Below are positions 1-6,251 of a stretch of DNA of 9,402 nt, piece by piece. This stretch comes from Massilia sp. (GTDB lineage Bacteria > Pseudomonadota > Gammaproteobacteria > Burkholderiales > Burkholderiaceae_D). The notes below the pieces were generated by a model. It had not been told where the DNA came from. It saw nothing but the letters and a program-made list of their open reading frames with translations, and did no database searches. Each line of letters opens with the position of its first letter. Within the stretch, counting starts at the first letter, position 1. The DNA lies in NCBI GenBank assembly GCA_003520365.1, contig DOUW01000076.1, positions 537 through 9,938 on the forward strand, given 5' to 3'. A program made the position numbers and the translations under genes.

Positions 1-615
<615 letters not shown>

Positions 616-632
616 GCCGGGTTCATCGCAAT

Positions 633-664
633 AAAAAAGGCGCTCCGAGGAGCGCCTTTTTTTT
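633..664. terminator. Bidirectional rho-independent terminator between purM and the S9 peptidase gene
   Basis: A perfect 7-bp GC-rich stem, GGCGCTC (639-645) and GAGCGCC (650-656), encloses the tetraloop CGAG. It is flanked by six A's (633-638) and eight T's (657-664). On the plus strand it ends the purM transcript with a U8 tract. On the minus strand the same hairpin is followed by U6, so it can also stop transcripts arriving from the left-hand S9 gene. The convergent arrangement of the two genes fits a shared terminator. Confidence 0.92.
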
Positions 665-732
665 CGGCAAGGTGGAGTGGCTGGCGTGGCGTTGTCCCTA
701 ACGGTCAAGCGAACATGATGCAAACGTCACGC

Positions 733-750
733 GTGGGGACGAGTCCCCAC
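733..750. repeat. REP-like perfect palindrome abutting the S9 peptidase stop codon
   Basis: GTGGGGAC (733-740) and GTCCCCAC (743-750) form a perfect 8-bp inverted repeat around a GA spacer. It begins one base after the minus-strand stop codon (752-754). Neither side has a T-run, so it is not a standard intrinsic terminator. The wider context, minus strand GTAGGGTGGGG leading in and GCGTGAC leading out, resembles short extragenic palindromes dispersed in Massilia-type genomes. That resemblance is from memory and only one copy is visible here. It could also protect the mRNA 3' end. Confidence 0.5.
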
Positions 751-751
751 C

Positions 752-2779
752 CTACCTGGCCCCAGGCCCGATATGCTTGTCGAGAAACTTTTCGACCCGT
801 CCCCAGAAGTCGACCCGGTTCGCCGGCAGGCTCCAGCCGTGCCCTTCGTCCTGGTACTCGATCCATTCGACCTGGCGGTTGGTCGGCTTGATCGCTTCCA
901 TGAACTTGCGGCCGTGGTACATCGGCACGCGGCGGTCGACGCCGCCGTAGGCCAGCATCAGCGGCGCCTTGATGCGCGCCGCTTGCTGGATCGGCGACGT
1001 CGCCTTCAATTGTTCCGCATCCTTGACCTGGTCGCCGACCATGTCGGGCATGCCGTACTTCTTGTACTGCTCGGACAGGTCCGAGGTAAAACTCCAGTGT
1101 CCGTCGTAGAGCAGGTTGATGTCGGTGACGCCGACCCAGCTGATGCCGCACCGGTACAGGTCCGGGTCGTTGACCAGGCCCATCAGGGTGGCATAGCCGC
1201 CATAGCTGGCGCCGGCGATGCAGATGCGCTTCGGATCGGCGTAGCCCTGCGCGATGGCCCAGCGCACGCCGTCGGCGATGTCGTTCTGCATGGCCAGGCC
1301 CCATTGCTTCCAGCCGGCGCGGAAGTGCTTGCTGCCGTAGCCGGTGCTGCCGCGGAAGTCGGGCTCGAGCACGGCATAGCCGCGCGAGGCGAGGAACTGG
1401 GTTTCGGAATCCCAACCCCAGCGGTTGCCGCGCACGTAAGGGCCGCCGTGGACCAGCACCACCATCGGCGCATTCCTGGCGCCGCCCGCCGGCAGGGTCA
1501 GCAGCGCGGGAATCTCCATGCCGTCGCGCGCCTTGTAGCGCACCGGGTCCTGGCGTCCCATGCGCTTCGGATCGATGCCGGGATAGGCCTCGCCGACCGG
1601 ATTCATCGCGCCGGTCTTGACGTTGTACAGGGTGTAACGCAGCGGCCTGGTGTCCGAATACGACGTGACCAGCGCCCACTCGTTATGGTTCCCCGACGGG
1701 AAGGACATCAGGTTGACGGTGCCGCGCAGGCTTGCGTCGAGCTTCTTCTGGACTTCCTGCATGGCGGGGTCGAACCAGATGATCGTTTCGGCATCGGTGA
1801 CCAGGCGGATGCCCAGCAGCTTGTCGCCGCTGCGCACCAGGCTGCCCGAGAAATCGTAGCCGGGCGTCACCACCAGCGGTTCGGCGCCGAGCTGGCCGGT
1901 GGCCAGGTCGACCGTGTAGACGCTGGCCGTGTCCTGGCCGTTGTCGGCGATCACGTACAGGGTGCCGTCGCTGCCGAAGCCCAGCGGCGTGAAGGCGCCC
2001 TTGCCGCCCTTGTAGGCATCGAAGCTCGCCAGCGTGCGCCATTCGTTGTTCCTGGCGGGATCGCGGTAGTAGATGGTGACCTGGCCATTCTCGGAAGCGG
2101 TGGCCAGGCGCGGTTCGCCTTTGTGGTCGAGCATCCAGTCGCGCACCGCGGCCGGGCGCTGCACGACCTGGGATGTGCCGGTCACCGTATTCAGGCGCAA
2201 CAGGTTCACGTGACGCAGCGCGAAGTTGCGGTTGTAGTCGTACTCGGCGCTCTGGACGTAGATGGCGTCGGAATCCTGGGCGCCGCGCTGGTCGAGCATG
2301 AAGGTATGCCACGGCAGCATCCGGCTGGCGATGTGCGAGCCGGTCGTTTCCTCGGCCTCGCCGCGGCGGCTGGCAAGCTGGCGTAGCTTGCCGCCGTCGC
2401 GGTCGACCGCATACAGGCCGGCCGCCAGGTATTCGCCGCCCGGACCGACCTGGTTGTCGGTCACGTTGAAGACCAGGCGGTTGTCGTTGACCCAGTCGAA
2501 GTCGAGGATGTCGACATTGCCGTAGCCCGCCACCGCTTTCGCGGTGTTTTCCTTCAGGTCGATCACGATCAGGTAGGTGCGGCGTCCCGACGCGCCCGAG
2601 ATCGCCGCCAGGTAGCGCGCGCTCGGCGACAGCTTGGGCCCCGACAGTACCGGGTTGATGAAGAAGCGTTCGATCGGCGGCAGGGCGGCGCTGTCGGGAG
2701 CGGCGTGCAGGGGCGCGCAAGCGCACAGGGCCAGTGCCAGCGCGGCGCCGAGCCGGCGCAGGAGGGGGCGTGAAAGCAT
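752..2779 (-). CDS. Secreted S9-family (prolyl oligopeptidase-like) serine peptidase, paralogue 1
   Basis: A predicted exported serine peptidase of 675 residues. Family S9 enzymes cleave short peptides, often near proline, using an alpha/beta-hydrolase domain gated by a beta-propeller. The start is ATG 2777-2779, chosen because it is followed at once by a signal peptide (MLSRPLLRR, an Ala/Leu-rich core, probable cleavage after PLHA); upstream in-frame extension reaches only a TTG at 2875 and would bury that signal. The Shine-Dalgarno is weak (GAGAA). Residues ~30-420 show the repeated strand pattern of a propeller. The hydrolase domain carries HGGPY (444-448), the nucleophile motif GASYGG with Ser525, Asp615 in GGVDRRVP and His647 in DEGHGW, so the triad is complete. 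It is clearly paralogous to the gene at 6252-8267. The stop codon abuts a REP-like palindrome. Exact substrate specificity (dipeptidyl, oligo- or acylaminoacyl-peptidase) cannot be read from sequence. Confidence 0.92.
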   Translation of the reverse strand: MLSRPLLRRLGAALALALCACAPLHAAPDSAALPPIERFFINPVLSGPKLSPSARYLAAISGASGRRTYLIVIDLKENTAKAVAGYGNVDILDFDWVNDNRLVFNVTDNQVGPGGEYLAAGLYAVDRDGGKLRQLASRRGEAEETTGSHIASRMLPWHTFMLDQRGAQDSDAIYVQSAEYDYNRNFALRHVNLLRLNTVTGTSQVVQRPAAVRDWMLDHKGEPRLATASENGQVTIYYRDPARNNEWRTLASFDAYKGGKGAFTPLGFGSDGTLYVIADNGQDTASVYTVDLATGQLGAEPLVVTPGYDFSGSLVRSGDKLLGIRLVTDAETIIWFDPAMQEVQKKLDASLRGTVNLMSFPSGNHNEWALVTSYSDTRPLRYTLYNVKTGAMNPVGEAYPGIDPKRMGRQDPVRYKARDGMEIPALLTLPAGGARNAPMVVLVHGGPYVRGNRWGWDSETQFLASRGYAVLEPDFRGSTGYGSKHFRAGWKQWGLAMQNDIADGVRWAIAQGYADPKRICIAGASYGGYATLMGLVNDPDLYRCGISWVGVTDINLLYDGHWSFTSDLSEQYKKYGMPDMVGDQVKDAEQLKATSPIQQAARIKAPLMLAYGGVDRRVPMYHGRKFMEAIKPTNRQVEWIEYQDEGHGWSLPANRVDFWGRVEKFLDKHIGPGAR

Positions 2780-2806
2780 GGTGTTCTCGTTCAGGTTCTT
2801 GTCGTC

Positions 2807-2827
2807 GTCCGCGTTTTTGCCGCGGAC
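2807..2827 (-). other. Hairpin in the leader of the left-hand S9 peptidase gene
   Basis: GTCCGCG (2807-2813) and CGCGGAC (2821-2827) are a perfect 7-bp inverted repeat with a 7-nt loop, 27 bp upstream of the ATG at 2779. In the minus-strand mRNA it has no U-run after it, so it is not a terminator of the upstream SGNH gene. On the plus strand it is followed by ATTTTTT, but no gene is read in that direction. The rest of the 140-bp gap (2780-2919) shows no convincing -35/-10 pair. A role in translation or mRNA stability is possible but unproven. Confidence 0.35.
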
Positions 2828-2919
2828 ATTTTTTCCCAAGAGCTTAGCAGTTGAACGTTTGTAAAGGCTCTCCAATTCTCACACCCTGGCCGGTGGCGCC
2901 TAACTGCCGGTAACTGTGG

Positions 2920-4824
2920 CTAGCGGCCTTCGCTGCGTCGTTCGTCGAACAGGCGGGTCAGCTGCTCGTAGGCTGCGTCCGCCATCGCCGCATAACCGGC
3001 GCCGGTGGGGTGAAACGCGCCGCCGATCGACTTTGCCAGCGAGGGGCGCGTCTGCGTGCGCAGACTATCGTTCGGCGTGCGCACCCAGCGCTGCTGCGCC
3101 GGATCGTAGGGCTGCCATTCCAGGTTTTCCAGCGGCTGCACTTGCCGCGCCACGACCTTATGCCGTGGCATCCCATAGCGAGCGACGTTTTCCGGATGTG
3201 CATCGGTCGCCTGTTTGGCGGAATCGGCTTCGGCCTTGAACGCGTCGGCGCACATCCCATGCTGCTTGAAAGCCTCGAGGTGCCCATCGGCATAGCGCCA
3301 TCCGTCCGGCAATGCGCGTTTGATCGTGGTCTGGAGCGCCAGCACGATGTCGTTGCCCGCGCTCGTCATTTCGGCCTGCGTCGGCCAGAAATGCCACCAG
3401 AATTTGGCGATCCCGGCGCGTACCCGGGCCGCTTCCATACCGGCTCGCATTTCCAGTCCGCAGTAGTCGCCGGCGCCATTCGCGCGGAGCCGGTCGGGAC
3501 GCATGATCGAGTTCGGATAGGCAAGCAGGATCACACTGTCGCGCGGCGCCTGGAAAGTGCTTTCCAGCGTCGTCGCCAAAGGCCGGTAATGGTTCGACAT
3601 GCGCTGCATGCGCGTCTGCGCCGCCCGTCCGTCGACCGTTCCGAGCGTCTTGTGCATGATCCCCAGCGCCGCCGCGCCCGGCGCCGTATTGCCGTCGCCG
3701 GCCTGGGGCAGGACCGTGTGCATGATGGCCTTGGCAAACCCGGCATCGTTGCCGCCGATGCTGAGCAGGATGGCGTCCGGCCGGCGCGGGGCGGCGCAAC
3801 CGAACATGTCGAGCCGCCGGTTTCCATGGAAGGCCCGGACCGGCTGGCCTCCTTCGCACAGGTCGCGTGCGGCCGCGTATAGCTGGCTGTGCTGTACCGA
3901 GGACGGCGCCCGGTAGGTCTCGTCAGCCGCCGCGGCCCGTTTCAGCACCCCAGGCGGATTCGCCTGGGCCGTGAATATGCCATCGTAGAACTCGGCGCCT
4001 GAGCAGGCATAGGAAGCGAAAGTGACTGCGTACTGCTCGGTTGCACCTTCCTGCCCGGCTTCGTCCGCGAGTCGCGACGCAAGCCGCAGCGCGGCCATGG
4101 CCTGCCAGGACAGCAGCGAACGGTTGCACTCGTTGTCCCACCATGCGACCTGGGGCGTTTTGCCGCCGTCCGGAAACCACACGCGCTGGAAACCGCGGGA
4201 TTCCTCCGGTGGATACGGGTCCCAGACTTTCCGCGCGGCGTCGACGCGAAGTTCCGCCGGGCGGTCCGGAGACCCTTCGCCAGAGGAATACGAATCGCCC
4301 AGCCCCAGGATCAGCCAGTCGTGGATTTTTACCGGAACGGTGGCGGTGCTCCCGTCGCCGGCCCGGACCGTGATCTCGGTGGACGACGGCGCGCGCCGGC
4401 TGGCATCGTAGGGGATGTCCGCCGTCGTCGATGCACATGGCGCGCGCCAGGATTGTTGTGCGCCAATTTGCCAATCGCAGGTCGCGCCCGCCGGCGCGTC
4501 CCGCCAGCTCAGCAGGATCCGATGGCTGGTCGGGCGCAGATAGCCCGCCTCGTACTGGCCACTGGTGTTTTCCCCGCCGGCCGGATCCCAATAAGTGCGG
4601 CGATAAGGGAGAAAATCACCCTTGATCTGCGGCCCGATTCCCGCGAACCAGGTTTCGAGCTTCGTGTTGGCAGGAACCCTCAGGCGTTCGAAATCGGCCG
4701 GATTGCGAAACAGCCGGAACGGATTCTCCAGGCGCCAGCTGAGTGAGGGCGCGGCAGCCGAAGGAGCGGCGATCGTTGCCAGTGAAACGAAACTTGCGAA
4801 CATCAAGGTGTACCTGACTAGCAT
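2920..4824 (-). CDS. Secreted SGNH/GDSL-type hydrolase with long N-terminal extension
   Basis: A predicted exported esterase or lipase of 634 residues. ATG 4822-4824 is chosen because AAGGA lies 7 nt upstream and the protein then begins with a signal peptide (MLVRYTLMF..., probable cleavage after PSAAA near residue 23); a longer frame opens only at GTG 4905. SGNH landmarks in order are GDSYSSGEG with nucleophile Ser178, WWDNECNRS with Cys233, SYACSGAEFYDG with the likely oxyanion Gly276, SIGGNDAGF with Asn359, and FHPTGAGY with His605. The Asp normally three residues before the catalytic His is Gly602, so the enzyme may use a Ser-His dyad, as described for some actinobacterial secreted esterases that resemble it around the GDSYSSGEG block. 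About 170 residues precede the Ser block, with a Cys pair and a beta-rich look, and do not match a domain I recognise. It sits 140 bp upstream of the left S9 gene on the same strand. Substrate is unknown. Confidence 0.85.
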   Translation of the reverse strand: MLVRYTLMFASFVSLATIAAPSAAAPSLSWRLENPFRLFRNPADFERLRVPANTKLETWFAGIGPQIKGDFLPYRRTYWDPAGGENTSGQYEAGYLRPTSHRILLSWRDAPAGATCDWQIGAQQSWRAPCASTTADIPYDASRRAPSSTEITVRAGDGSTATVPVKIHDWLILGLGDSYSSGEGSPDRPAELRVDAARKVWDPYPPEESRGFQRVWFPDGGKTPQVAWWDNECNRSLLSWQAMAALRLASRLADEAGQEGATEQYAVTFASYACSGAEFYDGIFTAQANPPGVLKRAAAADETYRAPSSVQHSQLYAAARDLCEGGQPVRAFHGNRRLDMFGCAAPRRPDAILLSIGGNDAGFAKAIMHTVLPQAGDGNTAPGAAALGIMHKTLGTVDGRAAQTRMQRMSNHYRPLATTLESTFQAPRDSVILLAYPNSIMRPDRLRANGAGDYCGLEMRAGMEAARVRAGIAKFWWHFWPTQAEMTSAGNDIVLALQTTIKRALPDGWRYADGHLEAFKQHGMCADAFKAEADSAKQATDAHPENVARYGMPRHKVVARQVQPLENLEWQPYDPAQQRWVRTPNDSLRTQTRPSLAKSIGGAFHPTGAGYAAMADAAYEQLTRLFDERRSEGR

Positions 4825-4831
4825 GGCGTGA

Positions 4832-4836
4832 TCCTT
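4832..4836 (-). promoter_or_regulatory. Ribosome binding site of the SGNH hydrolase gene
   Basis: The minus strand reads AAGGA here, seven bases ahead of ATG 4822-4824. It fixes the start at the signal-peptide methionine rather than at the GTG 27 codons upstream. Confidence 0.75.
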
Positions 4837-4925
4837 GTGCAGTAAGTGGCGGGAACCGGAAATGGTGTGGGCGTGGCTGTGTTGCGCCCGCTGAGCGAGC
4901 GCCACCGATTAACTTATCACAACAT

Positions 4926-4931
4926 TGTCAA
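4926..4931 (-). promoter_or_regulatory. Candidate -35 box for the SGNH hydrolase gene
   Basis: A perfect TTGACA is present on the minus strand, about 100 bp before the ATG at 4824, in a locally AT-rich patch (minus strand TTGTGATAAGTTAATC follows). The hexamer 17 bp downstream is TCGGTG, a poor -10, and better AT-rich hexamers lie too close. It is therefore only a candidate. It overlaps the U-run of the putative pfp terminator, so one transcript may end where the next begins. Confidence 0.3.
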
Positions 4932-4977
4932 AAAGGCACCCATCAACGCGGAGGGCTTGTATTCCGCGTTGCTTGCC
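4930..4977 (-). terminator. Putative rho-independent terminator after pfp
   Basis: On the minus strand an 8-bp perfect stem, AACGCGGA and TCCGCGTT (4963-4970 and 4945-4952), closes a 10-nt loop. An outer GGCA/TGCC pair (4974-4977 and 4935-4938) sits directly before a run of five T's. The internal bulge between the inner and outer stems makes it imperfect. It lies 10 bp after the pfp stop codon, the expected position. Confidence 0.5.
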
Positions 4978-4987
4978 GAACGAGGCA

Positions 4988-6202
4988 TCAAGTCCGGAAA
5001 ATCTTGGGTACGCGCGCGCCGCGCAGGCGGAACGCGTCAGGCATGCGCGAGCCGAGCAGCGGGCGCAGGTAGAGCCGGAAGGCGTCGGTGACGTCGGTGC
5101 CGCTCGCGCTGATGAACTCGTCCTCCATGGTGCGCGTCTTGCCGGCGACTTCGTCGAGGGGCAGCAGTTCGTAGTCGACCGAATAGAAGCCGGTGCGGCG
5201 GATCGCCACCGAGCCGTCGGCGTCGCCCCAGAACGCGAACTGCACCGCCTTCTCGCCGACTTCGCGCGCCTCGCGCTGGTCGACGTCCGAGACGCAGCCG
5301 ATGAAGGAACGCTGCAGGTAGCCGAAGGTGTCGCCGCGCACGCGCTTGATGCCGAGCTTGGTGCGGATCTCGTCGCACAGCAAATCGGCCAGGGCGCCGG
5401 TGCCCGAGAGCTGCACGTTGCCATGCTGGTCGCGCTCGATCTCCTTCGCCAGCAGGGTGGCGACCGGTTCGCCCGAGGCATCGTGGATGCCCTCCGAGAC
5501 CGCGATCACGCAGCGCCCGTGGCGCTCGACCATCGCCTGGACGTCGGCCAGGAAGCGCGCCAGTTCGAAGGTGCGCTCGGGCAGGTAGATCAGGTGCGGG
5601 CCGTCGTCCGGGAATTTCTTGCCGAGCGCGGAGGCGGCGGTGAGAAAGCCGGCGTGGCGCCCCATCACCACGCCGACGTAGACGCCGGGCAGCGCCGCGT
5701 TGTCGAGATTGGCGCCGGCGAAGGCCTGGGCCACGAAGCGCGCCGCCGATGGAAAACCCGGCGTGTGGTCGTTGCCGACCAGGTCGTTGTCGATGGTTTT
5801 CGGGATGTGGATGCTGCGCAGCGGATAGCCGGCCTGGCGCGCCTGCTGGCTGACGATGCGCACGGTGTCGGCCGAGTCGTTGCCGCCGATGTAGAAGAAG
5901 TGTTCGATCTCGTGCGCGCGCAGCACCTCGAAGATGCGCTGGCAATACGCCATGTCGGGCTTGTCGCGGGTGGAGCCGAGGCTCGAGGAGGGCGTGGCGG
6001 CCACCAGTTCCAGGTTGTGGCTGGTTTCCTGGGTGAGGTCGATGAACTCCTCGTCGACGATGCCGCGCACGCCGTGCAGGGCGCCGTAGACCCGGGTGAC
6101 GCCGGGGAAGCGCCGTGCTTCGAGCGCCACCCCGACCATCGATTGGTTGATGACGGCGGTCGGCCCGCCTCCCTGTGCAACGAGGATCTTGCCAGATGAC
6201 AT
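4988..6202 (-). CDS. pfp: PPi-dependent 6-phosphofructokinase
   Basis: A 404-residue cytoplasmic phosphofructokinase that phosphorylates fructose 6-phosphate to the 1,6-bisphosphate; the PPi-using form works reversibly in glycolysis and gluconeogenesis. Landmarks are the glycine loop AQGGGPTAVIN (9-19), YIGGNDS (104-110), PKTIDNDL (134-141, catalytic Asp138), MGRHAG (180-185), VSEG (235-238) and GYLQR (294-298). Two positions that separate donors both read PPi type: Asp109 replaces the Gly of the ATP enzymes' GGDGS, and Lys135 replaces the Gly of PGTIDND. Length also fits the ~400-residue PPi group rather than the ~320-residue ATP group. The start at ATG 6200-6202 has a near-perfect AAGGAGG. 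It lies 49 bp downstream of the right-hand S9 gene, so co-transcription is possible although no functional link is obvious. A hairpin terminator appears to follow. Donor use is inferred from motifs, not proven. Confidence 0.93.
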   Translation of the reverse strand: MSSGKILVAQGGGPTAVINQSMVGVALEARRFPGVTRVYGALHGVRGIVDEEFIDLTQETSHNLELVAATPSSSLGSTRDKPDMAYCQRIFEVLRAHEIEHFFYIGGNDSADTVRIVSQQARQAGYPLRSIHIPKTIDNDLVGNDHTPGFPSAARFVAQAFAGANLDNAALPGVYVGVVMGRHAGFLTAASALGKKFPDDGPHLIYLPERTFELARFLADVQAMVERHGRCVIAVSEGIHDASGEPVATLLAKEIERDQHGNVQLSGTGALADLLCDEIRTKLGIKRVRGDTFGYLQRSFIGCVSDVDQREAREVGEKAVQFAFWGDADGSVAIRRTGFYSVDYELLPLDEVAGKTRTMEDEFISASGTDVTDAFRLYLRPLLGSRMPDAFRLRGARVPKIFRT

Positions 6203-6208
6203 ACAGAA

Positions 6209-6215
6209 CCTCCTT
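6209..6215 (-). promoter_or_regulatory. Strong ribosome binding site of pfp
   Basis: The minus strand reads AAGGAGG six bases before the ATG at 6202, close to the ideal Shine-Dalgarno. A 5-bp inverted repeat (AACCT 6207-6211 and AGGTT 6217-6221) overlaps it and could weakly mask it in the mRNA. Confidence 0.8.
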
Positions 6216-6227
6216 CAGGTTGTGGCG

Positions 6228-6241
6228 GACGGACGTCCGTC
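6228..6241. other. 14-bp perfect palindrome in the S9-pfp gap
   Basis: GACGGACGTCCGTC is fully self-complementary with no spacer. It occupies a quarter of the 49-bp gap between the S9 stop codon (6252-6254) and the pfp start. With no loop and no T-run it is a poor terminator. A dimeric repressor site is possible, but a dyad in GC-rich DNA may also be chance. Confidence 0.3.
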
Positions 6242-6251
6242 AATCAGTACA

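Noticed and set aside
1257..1309. 53-nt perfect direct repeat (second copy 6757-6809) as a possible mobile element
   Set aside because: Both copies are in frame at the same place in paralogous peptidase genes, so gene duplication or conversion explains them.
773..2386. 537-codon open frame on the plus strand opposite the left-hand S9 gene
   Set aside because: It is rich in Arg, Ala, Val, Asp and His with no recognisable domain, and it lies antisense to a peptidase with an intact catalytic triad. It is a by-product of high-GC codon usage.
2701..2779. Possible lipoprotein signal (Cys residues in LALALCACAP) in the left-hand S9 protein
   Set aside because: Neither Cys is preceded by a good lipobox (LAL and LCA instead of the L-A/S-G/A type), and a standard cleavage site after PLHA follows.
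2780..2875. 32-codon N-terminal extension of the left-hand S9 protein from TTG at 2875
   Set aside because: The start codon is poor and the extension (charged, Asn/Lys/Asp-rich) would precede a good signal peptide, blocking its function.
4825..4905. 27-codon extension of the SGNH protein from GTG at 4905
   Set aside because: ATG at 4824 has AAGGA at ideal spacing and begins a signal peptide; the extension would bury it.
4925..6199. 424-codon open frame on the plus strand opposite pfp
   Set aside because: The translation is low-complexity (Ala, Val, Asp, Arg) and matches no family, while the opposite strand encodes a complete PFK with a strong ribosome binding site.
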